From the NCBI RefSeq assembly GCF_003002915.1, contig NZ_PVTG01000018.1:1-64000 (forward strand): a DNA stretch of 64,000 nt, in the 5' to 3' direction. Every line of letters starts with the position of its first letter. Within the stretch, counting starts at the first letter, position 1. Positions 39,262 to 47,273 of the stretch are shown one piece after another. Both the position numbers and the translations under genes were made by a program. This DNA is from Geodermatophilus tzadiensis (GTDB taxonomy: Bacteria > Actinomycetota > Actinomycetes > Mycobacteriales > Geodermatophilaceae). The notes under the pieces were generated by a model that did not search any database, had not been told where the DNA came from, and saw only the letters and a list, made by a program, of their open reading frames with translations.

Positions 39262-39621
39262 TCAGCCGGGCGGCCACCCCAGGTCGCGGCCGCCCAGGAC
39301 GTGCAGGTGCAGGTGGTGCACGGTCTGGCCGGCCTGCGGGCCGGTGTTGGCCACCAGCCGGTAGCCCGGCTCGGGGCCGTCGTCGGTGGCCAGCCCCTCC
39401 TGGACGGCGACCGCGTGCGCGGCGGCCACGACGTCGGCCAGCAGCTGCGGGTCGGCGCCCACGAGCAGGCCGGCCGTCGCGTGGTGGTCCTTGGGGATGA
39501 CCAGCACGTGGGTCGGGGCCTGCGGGTTGATGTCGCGGAAGGCCAGCGTCCGATCGGTCTCGTGCACGACGTCGGCCGGGATCTCCCCGGCGACCATGCG
39601 GCAGAACAGGCAGTCGCTCAC
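39262..39621 (-). CDS. HIT-family (histidine triad) nucleotide-binding protein
   Basis: 119 residues. HIT hydrolases cleave aminoacyl- or phosphoramidate adducts of AMP. The triad reads TVHHLHLHVLGG near the C-terminus, with the middle His as nucleophile. The N-terminus CLFCRMVAGEIPADVVHE shows the two Cys typical of many bacterial members (with a possible zinc site). NPQAPTHVLVIPKDHH is the central block. GTG start. Divergent from the ABC importer; 41 bp separate it from the first candidate start of that operon. Confidence 0.95.
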   Translation of the reverse strand: MSDCLFCRMVAGEIPADVVHETDRTLAFRDINPQAPTHVLVIPKDHHATAGLLVGADPQLLADVVAAAHAVAVQEGLATDDGPEPGYRLVANTGPQAGQTVHHLHLHVLGGRDLGWPPG

Positions 39622-39696
39622 GCGCGCACCCTAGGGGGCGCCGGGGACGGCCGGAGGTCAGGATGGGTCGCCCACCACCGATCCCCTGGAGGTCCC

Positions 39697-39807
39697 GTGC
39701 CCCTCCCCCACCGACCCGGCCGGACGTAGTGGCCGCCCGTCGCGCTCTCCGGTCGGGGAGCCCCGTCGTCCCGTCCCTCTCGCGCCGCGCGTTCCTCGCC
39801 GGCCTGA
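39697..39807 (+). CDS. candidate Sec-sensing leader ORF with in-frame UAG
   Basis: GTG 39697 has GGAGG at 39688-39692. The ten codons to TAG 39727-39729 read VPLPHRPGRT and nearly all end in G or C, unlike the overlapping extension of the substrate-binding-protein frame, which uses CCA, CCT, CGT and GTA. The TAG overlaps the GTG start of the next gene (TAGTG). If UAG is read as Sec, translation continues 25 codons to TGA 39805-39807, out of frame with the transporter gene. A 7-bp hairpin with GGUC loop starts 14 nt after the TAG, and the loop begins at +22, exactly as in the AhpD-like selenoprotein of this window. I infer a leader that couples transporter translation to Sec-tRNA supply. Alternative: plain coupling leader with chance hairpin. 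Confidence 0.5.
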
Positions 39808-40655
39808 CCCTCGCCGCCGCTACCGCCTGCGGCCGCTCCTCCCCCGTCGGCCGTGGGACGGCCGCACCCGGCTCGCTCTCCATCGGCGCCATCCCCGACC
39901 AGGACCCCGAGGTCCTGCAGCGGCTCCACGGCACCGTGGCCGACTCGCTGTCGGCAGCGCTCGACCTCGACGTCACGTACACGCCGGTCACCGACTACGG
40001 CGCGGCGGTCTCCCTGTTCCGCACCGGCGACCTCGACCTCGTCTGGTTCGGCGGGCTGACCGGCGTCCAGGCCCGGTTGCAGACCCCGGGCGCCACGACG
40101 ATCGCCCAGCGTGACGTCGACACGGACTTCCACTCGGTGTTCGTCGTGCAGTCCGCCACCGGGCTCGCGCCGTCGGACGACCTGCGCCCGCTGGCCGGCC
40201 TGCGGTTCACCTACGGCGCGGAGACCTCGACGTCGGGCCGGCTGATGCCCGCGTGGTTCCTGCAGCAGGCCGGCGTCGACCCGCAGGGCTTCCCCGGCGG
40301 CCCCGGCTTCTCCGGCTCGCACGACGCCACGTTGCAGCTCGTCGCCTCGGGCAGCTACCAGGCCGGTGTGCTCAACGAGCAGGTGTGGGCCGCGCGCACC
40401 GCGGAGGGCGCGGTCGACCCGTCGGTGGTCGCCTACGCCCGGACGCCGGGCTACCACGACTACCACTGGCTGCTCGGCCCGCGCGCCGCCGACCTCGCCG
40501 GCCCGCTGCGCGACTACTTCACCGGCCTGCGCGCCGACGACCCGGACGACGCCGCCGTCCTCGACCTGTTCGGCGCCGGGTCGTTCGTGCCGGCGCGCGC
40601 CTCGGACCACGACCGGATCGAGCAGATCGGCCGCGAGCTGGGGCTGGTCACCTGA
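39729..40655 (+). CDS. ABC importer substrate-binding lipoprotein, putative selenate type
   Basis: 308 residues from GTG 39729. This start gives a standard Tat lipoprotein signal: SLSRRAFLAGLTLAAATAC with twin Arg and lipobox cysteine near residue 34. ATG 39663 (GGAGG at 39652) would add 22 atypical residues. The mature domain belongs to the PhnD-like periplasmic binding proteins; SIGAIPDQDPEVLQRLHGTV, LDLVWFGGLTGVQARLQ and RDVDTDFHSVFVVQ match, from memory, the subfamily annotated as putative selenate ABC transporter binding protein (TIGR04553 type). Phosphonate or other oxyanions remain alternatives. GTG start overlaps the leader TAG. First gene of a three-gene importer operon. Confidence 0.85.
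   Translation: MAARRALRSGSPVVPSLSRRAFLAGLTLAAATACGRSSPVGRGTAAPGSLSIGAIPDQDPEVLQRLHGTVADSLSAALDLDVTYTPVTDYGAAVSLFRTGDLDLVWFGGLTGVQARLQTPGATTIAQRDVDTDFHSVFVVQSATGLAPSDDLRPLAGLRFTYGAETSTSGRLMPAWFLQQAGVDPQGFPGGPGFSGSHDATLQLVASGSYQAGVLNEQVWAARTAEGAVDPSVVAYARTPGYHDYHWLLGPRAADLAGPLRDYFTGLRADDPDDAAVLDLFGAGSFVPARASDHDRIEQIGRELGLVT
39744..39761 (+). promoter_or_regulatory. bacterial SECIS-like hairpin in the selenium importer leader
   Basis: Stem GCUCUCC / GGGGAGC (7 bp, one G-U) closed by the tetraloop GGUC at 39751-39754. The loop starts 22 nt after TAG 39727-39729. The E. coli fdhF SECIS has a GGUC loop 18 nt after its UGA. The AhpD-like gene at 60.4 kb has GGUCGG at the same +22. SelB binds such loops in known systems. 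Confidence 0.5.
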
Positions 40656-41395
40656 GCGCCGTCCTGCGGCTGACCGGCGTGACCGTCCGCCTCGGGACGG
40701 CGACCGTGCTCGACGGCGTCGACCTCACCGTCGGCGCCGGCGAGCGGGTGGCCCTGGCCGGGGCGTCGGGTGCCGGGAAGTCGACGCTGCTGGGCGTGGT
40801 CAACGGCACCGTGCCGCCGTCGGCCGGGTCGGTGCGGGTGCTCGGGGCGGACCCGGCGGCGCTGCGCGGGGCGGCGCTGCGCCGGCTGCGCGCCCGGGTG
40901 GGCACGGTGCACCAGCACCTGGAGCTGGCCGGCGCGCTGCGGGTGGTGCACGAGGTCAACGCCGGGCGGCTGGGGTCGTGGCCGGCGCTGCGGGCGGCGT
41001 GGTCGCTGGTGCGGCCGCAGGGCGTGGCCGACGTCGTCGCCGCGCTGGCGCAGGTGGGCCTGGCCGACCGGGTGTTCGACCGCACCGACGCGCTCTCGGG
41101 TGGGCAGCGGCAGCGCGTGGCCGTCGCGCGGGTGCTCGTGCAGCAGCCCGACCTGGTGCTGGCCGACGAGCCGGCGTCCGCGCTGGACCCGGTGCTCACC
41201 GAGCGGGTGCTCGGCCTGCTCGCCGGGCCGGCGGGCCGCGGCGGCGCGCTGCTGGCCGCGCTGCACGACCCCGCGCTGGCGCTGCGGCACTGCGACCGGG
41301 TGGTGGGCCTGGCCGCCGGCCGGGTGGTCCTCGACGCCCCGGCGGCCGCGCTGACCGTCGCCGACCTCGCCGGGCTCTACGGGACGCCGGCGTGA
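40652..41395 (+). CDS. ABC importer ATPase (PhnC-like)
   Basis: 247 residues if translation starts at CTG 40652, which overlaps the preceding stop as CTGA; the first GTG in frame (40679) would remove the first beta strand (SAVLRLTGVTV). Walker A GASGAGKSTLL, signature LSGGQRQRVAVARVL, Walker B LVLADEPASALDP, and the H-loop ALLAALHDPALAL are intact. Powers the adjacent permease. The protein sequence is close to PhnC-type ATPases, in line with the PhnD-like partner. Overlaps the permease gene by GTGA. Confidence 0.92.
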   Translation: MSAVLRLTGVTVRLGTATVLDGVDLTVGAGERVALAGASGAGKSTLLGVVNGTVPPSAGSVRVLGADPAALRGAALRRLRARVGTVHQHLELAGALRVVHEVNAGRLGSWPALRAAWSLVRPQGVADVVAALAQVGLADRVFDRTDALSGGQRQRVAVARVLVQQPDLVLADEPASALDPVLTERVLGLLAGPAGRGGALLAALHDPALALRHCDRVVGLAAGRVVLDAPAAALTVADLAGLYGTPA

Positions 41396-43008
41396 CCGCG
41401 CTGCTCGAGCGGCCGGCCGCCGTCGCCCCCCGCCTGCGGCGCGACCGGCGGCGCTGGGCGTGGGGGCTGGCCGCGCTGGCCGCCGTCGGCTGGTCGGTGG
41501 CCGGGGCGCTCGACGGGGTCAACCCGGCCGGGGCGGCCCAGGTCGGCGCCTTCGCCGCGGCCGCCCTCTCCCCCGCCGTCGACGGCGCGTTCCTCGGCGT
41601 GCTGGCGACGGCGGCGCTGGTGACGGTCGCCTACGCCGTCCTCGGCACCGCGCTGGCCGTGCTGCTCGGGGCGCTGGGCGCCGGAGCCGCCGCGCGCACC
41701 ACCTGGGGACGGCGCCGGCTGGGCCGGCTGGGCCGGCTGGCCACCCGCGGGGTGCTCGCCGTCCCCCGCGGGCTGCACGAGGCGGTGTGGGGGCTGCTGC
41801 TGGTCACCGTGCTGGGCCTGGACCCGTGGGTCGGCGTCCTGGCGATCGGCCTGCCCTACGGCGCGGTGACCGCCACGGTGTTCGGCGCGCTGCTCGACGA
41901 GGTGCCCCGCGGGCCGTACGAGGCGCTGCGGGCGGCGGGGGCGGGGCGGGTCGCCGCGGCGCTGTACGGGCTGCTGCCCCGGGCGGCCGGCGGGCTGCTG
42001 TCCTACGCCTGCTACCGGCTGGAGTGCGCGGTGCGCTCGGCCGTGGTGCTCGGCCTGGTCGGCGCCGGCGGGCTGGGCTACCAGCTGTCGCTGTCGTTCT
42101 CCTCGCTGCGCTGGCCGCAGGTGTGGAGCGCGGTCTACGCGCTGGCGCTGCTGTGCCTGGCCGCCGACGTCGCCGGTCGCGCGGTGCGCCGCCGGCTGGC
42201 CGCCCCGCGGCGGCGGGCCGGCGTGCTCTCCCGCGACCGGGTGCTCACGGCCGCGGTGCTCGGCACGCTCGCCGCGGGAGCGTGGTCGTGGTGGTTCCTG
42301 GCGCTGTCGCCGGCGTCGCTGGTGTCGGCGCGGGCCCGCGAGCAGGTCGGTGTCGTGCTGCGCGCCGCGTGGCCGCCGTCGGCCGACGCCGACCTGCTGC
42401 GGTCGGTGGCGTCGGCGGCGGTGGGAACCGTGCAGACGTCGGTGCTCGCGATCGCGCTCGCGTCCGTGGGGGCGGTGGTCGTGATGGGGGTCGCGGCGCG
42501 GCCGGCCGGGCGCTGCCCGCCGGGCCGGCGCCTGGCCGGCGTGCTGGTGCGGCTGGCGCTGCTCCTGCTGCGCGCGGTGCCGGCGCCGGTGTGGGCGCTG
42601 GTCCTGCTGTTCGTGCTGCTGCCCGGGGTGCTGCCGGGCGCGGTCGCGCTGGGCGTCTACACGCTGGGGGTGCTCGGCCGGCTGGCCGGTGAGGCGGTCG
42701 AGGAGGCCGACGCCGGTCCGCGGGCGGCGCTCGGCGCGCTGGGGGCGCACCCGGTGGCCGGGTGGCTGTACGGGGTGGCGCCGGTGGTGGCCGGGCCGGT
42801 GCTGGCGTACGCGCTCCACCGGTGGGAGGTGACCGTGCGGGACACGCTGCTGGTCGGGCTGCTCGGCGCCGGCGGGCTCGGGGCGCTGCTGGCCTCGGAG
42901 CTCGCCACGTTCGACTGGCCCGCGGTCGCCACGGTGCTCGCCGCGACCGTCGTCCTCACCCTCGCCGTCGACCTGGTCGGTGACCGCGCCCGCCGCGCGC
43001 TGCGCTGA
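41392..43008 (+). CDS. ABC importer permease, fused duplicate (PhnE-PhnE-like)
   Basis: 538 residues, twice the length of PhnE. Each half has about six helices and an EAA-type loop: the first half RGPYEALRAAGAGRVAAALYG, the second AGPRAALGALGAHPVAGWLYG, both followed by similar stretches (RAAGGLLSYACYRLECAVRS against VAGPVLAYALHRWEVTVRD). Such tandem fusions can form the full transmembrane domain in one chain. Together with the PhnD-like binding protein and PhnC-like ATPase it makes a complete importer with one copy of each gene. GTG start within the ATPase stop. Confidence 0.9.
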   Translation: MTALLERPAAVAPRLRRDRRRWAWGLAALAAVGWSVAGALDGVNPAGAAQVGAFAAAALSPAVDGAFLGVLATAALVTVAYAVLGTALAVLLGALGAGAAARTTWGRRRLGRLGRLATRGVLAVPRGLHEAVWGLLLVTVLGLDPWVGVLAIGLPYGAVTATVFGALLDEVPRGPYEALRAAGAGRVAAALYGLLPRAAGGLLSYACYRLECAVRSAVVLGLVGAGGLGYQLSLSFSSLRWPQVWSAVYALALLCLAADVAGRAVRRRLAAPRRRAGVLSRDRVLTAAVLGTLAAGAWSWWFLALSPASLVSARAREQVGVVLRAAWPPSADADLLRSVASAAVGTVQTSVLAIALASVGAVVVMGVAARPAGRCPPGRRLAGVLVRLALLLLRAVPAPVWALVLLFVLLPGVLPGAVALGVYTLGVLGRLAGEAVEEADAGPRAALGALGAHPVAGWLYGVAPVVAGPVLAYALHRWEVTVRDTLLVGLLGAGGLGALLASELATFDWPAVATVLAATVVLTLAVDLVGDRARRALR

Positions 43009-43019
43009 GCCGGGACCGC

Positions 43020-43053
43020 CGTCCTCCCGCACGTGCCATCGCGCGGGAGGACG
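43020..43053 (+). terminator. hairpin downstream of the importer operon
   Basis: 11-bp stem CGTCCTCCCGC / GCGGGAGGACG with a 12-nt loop, 11 bases after the permease stop. Convergent rsmE stops about 90 bp further on. Confidence 0.65.
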
Positions 43054-43145
43054 CCCCACGACGGCCTTCCTGCAGGGGCGCGCCGCGAGCGTGCGAGCGG
43101 CGGGGGGCAGGGAGGTCCTTCATCTGATCGTCGCCGGGCACCCGC

Positions 43146-43913
43146 CTACCGCCAGCGGGTGGTCACCGACAGGGCGGCCAGGGCGGCGGCGCCGGCGGTC
43201 GAGGTCCGCAGCACCTCCGGGCCGAGCCGCACCACCTGCGCGCCGGCCGCCCGCAGCGCCACCACCTCGCCGTCGGTGAGCCCGCCCTCGGGCCCCACGA
43301 CGACGGCGACCGTGCCGCTCGCGGGCACCTCGACGCCCGACAGCGGACGGCGGCCCTGCTCGTGCAGCACCAGCGCGAGGTCGACGTCCTCGAGCTCGCC
43401 GCACACCTGCCGGGTGGTCATCGGCTCCGAGACCTCGGGCACCCGCGGCCGCCGCGACTGCTTGCTCGCCGCCCGCGCCGCGGCCCGCCACCGGGCCAGG
43501 CCCTTCTCGACGCGGTCCTCGCGCCAGCGGGTGACGCAGCGCGCGGCCGCCCACGGCACGATCCGGTCCACGCCGAGCTCGGTGGCCAGCTCCACGGCCA
43601 GCGGTCCGCGGTCGCCCTTGGGCAGCGCCTGTACCAGCCACAGCTCCGGCTCGGCCTGCGGCACCTCCAGCCGGGCGGTCACCTGCACCCGCAGGCCGGC
43701 CGCGCCGGCGTCGAGCACCGTGCCCTCGGCGACCGTGCCGCGGCCGTCGCCGATCCGCACCGGCTCGCCGGTGGTCAGCCGCAGCACGTCGACGGCGTGC
43801 CGGCCCTCGGCCCCGCCGACGAGCAGCTCGGGTGCGTCGGGCAGCTCGTCGAGCAGGAACAGCGGGGCGCCGTCGAGGACGGGCCGCTGCTGGCCGGGGG
43901 CCGGCCCGCTCAC
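43146..43913 (-). CDS. rsmE: 16S rRNA (uracil1498-N3)-methyltransferase
   Basis: 255 residues from GTG 43913, overlapping dnaJ by four bases. RsmE methylates U1498 in the decoding centre. It has the SPOUT knot: VVVGPEGGLTDGEVVALR and LGPEVLRTSTAGAAALAAL near the C-terminus, with the N-terminal PUA-like region (HAVDVLRLTTGEPVRIGDG). ELWLVQALPKGDRGPLAVELATELGV is also conserved. It ends in TAG (43146-43148) with no SECIS-like hairpin behind it, showing that UAG still terminates normal genes here. Confidence 0.94.
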   Translation of the reverse strand: MSGPAPGQQRPVLDGAPLFLLDELPDAPELLVGGAEGRHAVDVLRLTTGEPVRIGDGRGTVAEGTVLDAGAAGLRVQVTARLEVPQAEPELWLVQALPKGDRGPLAVELATELGVDRIVPWAAARCVTRWREDRVEKGLARWRAAARAASKQSRRPRVPEVSEPMTTRQVCGELEDVDLALVLHEQGRRPLSGVEVPASGTVAVVVGPEGGLTDGEVVALRAAGAQVVRLGPEVLRTSTAGAAALAALSVTTRWR

Positions 43914-45061
43914 TTGAAGGGGTTCCGCACCCGCGAGAACAGCCCGCCGTGTCCGTCGCCGGACCCCGACGCGGACGCCGGACGGTCCTCGCTGCGGAGC
44001 ACCGCGAGCTCGCGCAGCAGCTTCTCCTGCTCGGCGTCGAGGCGGGTCGGCGTCTGGACGTCGACGTGCACCAGCAGGTTCCCGCGGCCGGTGGCCCGCA
44101 GCCGCGGCGCGCCCTGCCCACGCAGGGTGAGCACGGTGCCCGGCTGGGTGCCGGGGCGGACGTCGACGTCGGTCTCCCCGCCGTCGAGCAGGGTCAGCGG
44201 CAGCGTGGTGCCCAGCGCCGCGGCGGTCATCGGCAGCGTGACGTGGCAGTGCAGGTCCTCGCCGTCGCGGCGGAACACCTCGTGCGGGCGCTCGCGGATC
44301 TCCACGTACAGGTCGCCGGCCGGCCCGCCGCCGGGGCCGACCTCGCCGCGGCCGGTGAGCCGGATCCGCATGCCGTCCTCGACGCCGGCGGGCACCTTGA
44401 CCGGGATGGTCCGGCGGGCGCGCACCCGGCCCTCGCTGCCGCACTCGGGGCACGGCTCGGGGATGACCTGGCCGGTGCCGGCGCAGGTCGGGCAGGGCCG
44501 GGTGGACACGACCTGGCCGAGGAACGAGCGCTGCACGCTCTGCACCTCGCCGCGGCCGGAGCAGGTGGCGCAGGTGACCGGGTGGGTGCCCGGTGCGGTG
44601 CCCGCGCCGCTGCAGGTGCCGCACAGGACCGCGGTGTCGACGGTGATCTCCTCGGTGGTGCCGAAGACCGTCTGCTCCAGGTCGAGCTCGATGCGGATCA
44701 GCGCGTCGTCGCCCTCGCGCACGCGGCTGCGGGGGCCGCGGGCGCCCATCCCGCCGGCGCCGCCGAAGAAGGCGTCCATGATGTCGCCGAGGCCGCCGAA
44801 GCCGGCCTGCCCGAACGGCGAGCCGCCGCCGGCACCGGGGCCGGTCTCGAACGGGTCGCCGCCGAGGTCGACGATGCGGCGCTTGTCGGGGTCGGTCAGC
44901 GCCTGGTAGGCGCGGCTGACCTCCTGGAAGCGCTCCTTGGCCTCGGGGTCGGGGTTGACGTCGGGGTGCAGGTCGCGCGCCAGCCGCCGGTAGGCCTTCT
45001 TGATGTCGGCGTCGGACGCGCCCCGGGACAGCCCGAGGACGCCGTAGTAGTCGGTTGCCAT
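43910..45061 (-). CDS. dnaJ: chaperone DnaJ (DnaJ2-type)
   Basis: 383 residues. J domain at 1-70 with HPD at 32-34 (DLHPDVNPD). A Gly/Phe-rich linker (GGLGDIMDAFFGGAGG) follows. Four CxxCxGxG zinc repeats are in place: CGTCSGAG, CATCSGRG, CPTCAGTG and CPECGSEG. The C-terminal substrate-binding barrels follow. As in mycobacteria, this is the second DnaJ, in an operon with hrcA and rsmE rather than with dnaK. Under HrcA/CIRCE control. ATG start 14 bases from the hrcA stop. Confidence 0.97.
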   Translation of the reverse strand: MATDYYGVLGLSRGASDADIKKAYRRLARDLHPDVNPDPEAKERFQEVSRAYQALTDPDKRRIVDLGGDPFETGPGAGGGSPFGQAGFGGLGDIMDAFFGGAGGMGARGPRSRVREGDDALIRIELDLEQTVFGTTEEITVDTAVLCGTCSGAGTAPGTHPVTCATCSGRGEVQSVQRSFLGQVVSTRPCPTCAGTGQVIPEPCPECGSEGRVRARRTIPVKVPAGVEDGMRIRLTGRGEVGPGGGPAGDLYVEIRERPHEVFRRDGEDLHCHVTLPMTAAALGTTLPLTLLDGGETDVDVRPGTQPGTVLTLRGQGAPRLRATGRGNLLVHVDVQTPTRLDAEQEKLLRELAVLRSEDRPASASGSGDGHGGLFSRVRNPFK

Positions 45062-45075
45062 CTGTCTTCGAGACC

Positions 45076-46098
45076 TCAGCTCTCGGCCAGCAGCTGGCCG
45101 ACGTAACGGGCCACGGCGCGGACCGCGGCCATGTTGCCCGGGTAGTCCATGCGGGTGGGGCCGACGATGCCCAGGCCCCCGAGGGCCCGGTCCCCGGTGC
45201 CGTACCCCACGGAGACGACCGATGCACCGGTCAGTGCCTCGTGCGCGTTCTCCTCGCCGATGCGCACCAGCACCGCGCCGCCGGTGTCGACCTCGCTGAT
45301 CAGCTTGAGGACGACGACCTGCTCCTCCAGCGCCTCCAGCAGCGGGCGCAGGCTGCCCGGGAAGTCCAGGGCGGTGCGGGCGAGGTTCGCCGTCCCGCCG
45401 ATGACCAGCCGGTCCTCCCCCGGCTCGACCAGCGTCTCCACCAGCGTGGCGCTCACCGCGGCCACCAGCGCCCGCAGGTGCGGCGGCGCGGTGTCGACCA
45501 GGTCGGGCACCCGGCTGCCGGCGTCGGCCAGGCGGGCGCCGGCGAAGGCGGAGTTGAGCAGCGCGCGGAGGTCGGCGACGTCGTCCTGGGCCATGTCGAC
45601 CGGGCACTCCACGACCCGCTGCTCGACCCGGCCGGTGTCGGTGATGAGCACCAGCAGCAGCCGGGAGGCGGTCAGCTGCACCACCTCGAGGTGGCGGACG
45701 GCGCTGCGCGAGAGCGTCGGGTACTGCACGACGGCGACCTGGTGGGTCAGCTGCGCCAGCAGCCGCACCGTGCGGCCCAGGACGTCGTGCAGGTCGACGG
45801 CGCCGTCGAGGAAGCGCTCGATCGCCTTGCGCTCGGCGGCCGACAGCGGCTTGACCGCCGAGAGCCGGTCGACGAACAGGCGGTAGCCCTTGTCGGTGGG
45901 CACGCGGCCGGCGCTGGTGTGCGGCTGGGTGATGTAGCCCTGCTCCTCGAGGACGGCCATGTCGTTGCGGATGGTGGCCGGCGAGACGCCGAGGTCGTGC
46001 CGCTCGGCGAGGGCCTTGCTGCCCACCGGGTCGTTGGTGGAGACGTAGTCCTGGACGATGGCCCGCAGGACCTGCAGGCGGCGTTCGTCGTGCGCCAC
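45076..46098 (-). CDS. hrcA: heat-inducible transcription repressor HrcA
   Basis: 340 residues from GTG 46098, with GGAGG eight bases upstream. HrcA binds the CIRCE element with GroEL as the thermosensor partner. The winged-helix domain holds [15 protein letters not shown] and [19 protein letters not shown]. The GAF-like and dimerisation region includes [18 protein letters not shown], and the C-terminus has [26 protein letters not shown] element lies 80 bp upstream, so the gene represses itself and the downstream dnaJ. Confidence 0.97.
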   Translation of the reverse strand: MAHDERRLQVLRAIVQDYVSTNDPVGSKALAERHDLGVSPATIRNDMAVLEEQGYITQPHTSAGRVPTDKGYRLFVDRLSAVKPLSAAERKAIERFLDGAVDLHDVLGRTVRLLAQLTHQVAVVQYPTLSRSAVRHLEVVQLTASRLLLVLITDTGRVEQRVVECPVDMAQDDVADLRALLNSAFAGARLADAGSRVPDLVDTAPPHLRALVAAVSATLVETLVEPGEDRLVIGGTANLARTALDFPGSLRPLLEALEEQVVVLKLISEVDTGGAVLVRIGEENAHEALTGASVVSVGYGTGDRALGGLGIVGPTRMDYPGNMAAVRAVARYVGQLLAES

Positions 46099-46176
46099 GG
46101 TGACACCTCCCCGTACCGGTCGACGTGCCCGTGCGGGCTCCGGGAGACGCGGCCTGCTCCCACCGGGCGCCCCGGT

Positions 46177-46209
46177 GGGCTGGCACTCGCACGGACCGAG
46201 TGCCAGCCC
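46177..46209. promoter_or_regulatory. CIRCE operator upstream of hrcA
   Basis: Inverted repeat CTGGCACTC - N9 - GAGTGCCAG at 46180-46206, extended to 12-bp arms by GGG/CCC outside. It keeps the GCACTC core and 9-bp spacing of CIRCE (consensus TTAGCACTC-N9-GAGTGCTAA). It governs hrcA-dnaJ-rsmE and may touch the divergent gene at 46366. Confidence 0.92.
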
Positions 46210-46365
46210 AGCATACGACCGGGCGGCTGGTTCGTCGCGGACTCGGACGCACGCCACACCCGCAGGGGGCGGGCGGGCCCCCCGAGCCGGTGGATAGGCT
46301 GACGGACCGACGGTGCCGGAACGGGGTGGGTCAGGACGGAGGTCGGGTCCCTGGTCTTCAAAGCG

Positions 46366-46677
46366 GTGCGCGACGGTCGTCCCTATCCCGAGCACGGCCT
46401 GGCCACGAAGGACTGGGCGATGATCCCGCCCCGGCAGATCCGGCTCGACACGCTGGTCACCACCAAGCGCGAGCTGGCCCTGGACACCCTCCTGGCCGAC
46501 GACTCCACCTTCTACGGCGACCTCTTCCCGCACGCCGTCCAGTGGCACGGCGAGCTCTACCTCGAGGACGGCCTGCACCGGGCGCTGCGGGCGGCACTGC
46601 AGCAGCGCACCGTCATCCACGTCCGCGTGCTCGACCTCGACGCGCTCATGCCCGCCGACCCCGGACGCCCGCACTGA
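46366..46677 (+). CDS. conserved actinobacterial protein divergent from hrcA
   Basis: 103 residues from GTG 46366. The product [20 protein letters not shown] and [19 protein letters not shown], ending [15 protein letters not shown] helices, is the same small protein that is encoded next to hrcA in mycobacteria and relatives (from memory, Rv2375-like). Function unknown. CTG 46351, with GGAGG at 46338-46342, would add VFKAV before the first residue and is a good alternative start. A TAGGCT -10 box is at 46295-46300. It is translationally linked by overlap (CTGA) to the acetyltransferase gene. Confidence 0.8.
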   Translation: MRDGRPYPEHGLATKDWAMIPPRQIRLDTLVTTKRELALDTLLADDSTFYGDLFPHAVQWHGELYLEDGLHRALRAALQQRTVIHVRVLDLDALMPADPGRPH

Positions 46678-47144
46678 CCACGCCGCTCGCCGAGCTGGAC
46701 GGGGTCGTGCTGCGCCGGGCGCACGCGGACGACGTCCCGGCCATCGTGACGCTCCTGACCGACGACGTCCTCGGCGCCGGCCGCGAGGTCGCCGACCTCG
46801 CCCCCTACGAGGCGGCCTTCGCCGCGGTGGACGCCGACCCCGCGCACCTGCTGGTGGTCGCCGACGACGGGGGCGCCGTCGTCGGCACGCTGCAGCTGAC
46901 GTTCCTCCCCGGGCTGTCCCGCGGCGGCACGCTGCGGGCCCAGGTGGAGGGCGTGCGGGTGGCCGCGGCGGTCCGCGGGCGCGGGCTGGGCGAGGCGATG
47001 CTGCGGTGGTGCGCCGACGAGGCCCGCCGCCGTGGCGCGAGCCTGGTGCAGTTGACGACCGACAAGCGCCGCACCGACGCCCACCGCTTCTACGCGCGCC
47101 TCGGCTACGTCGCCTCCCACGAGGGCTTCAAGCTGGAGCTGTAG
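46674..47144 (+). CDS. GNAT-family N-acetyltransferase
   Basis: 156 residues if CTG 46674, which overlaps the preceding stop (CTGA), is used; GTG 46707 gives 145 residues starting [13 protein letters not shown] and is the conservative choice. GNAT elements are visible: the N-terminal [16 protein letters not shown], central [20 protein letters not shown] with the acetyl-CoA pyrophosphate loop RGRGLGEA, and C-terminal [19 protein letters not shown]. Substrate unknown. The stop is TAG (47142-47144) without a following GGUC hairpin. Confidence 0.85.
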   Translation: MTTPLAELDGVVLRRAHADDVPAIVTLLTDDVLGAGREVADLAPYEAAFAAVDADPAHLLVVADDGGAVVGTLQLTFLPGLSRGGTLRAQVEGVRVAAAVRGRGLGEAMLRWCADEARRRGASLVQLTTDKRRTDAHRFYARLGYVASHEGFKLEL

Positions 47145-47273
47145 GGCCCGCCGTGCGGCTCGCGTGCCCTGCGGCGCTGCTCGGTCCGCAGCGGCCGACG
47201 GTGCAGCCTCGCGCCGCGTCGTCCTCCCGGCATGCTCCGGCCTCCGTGCACCTCCCTGTCCCTACGCAGCCCG

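Noticed and set aside
39663..40655. ATG 39663 as the start of the substrate-binding protein
   Set aside because: Despite a good GGAGG it adds 22 Pro/Arg-rich residues with rare codons in front of the Tat signal. Kept as the main alternative, because it would abolish the leader model.
43039..43125. Possible small gene between the importer and rsmE
   Set aside because: The sequence is a terminator hairpin plus G/C-rich spacer; frames are too short and unconserved in composition.
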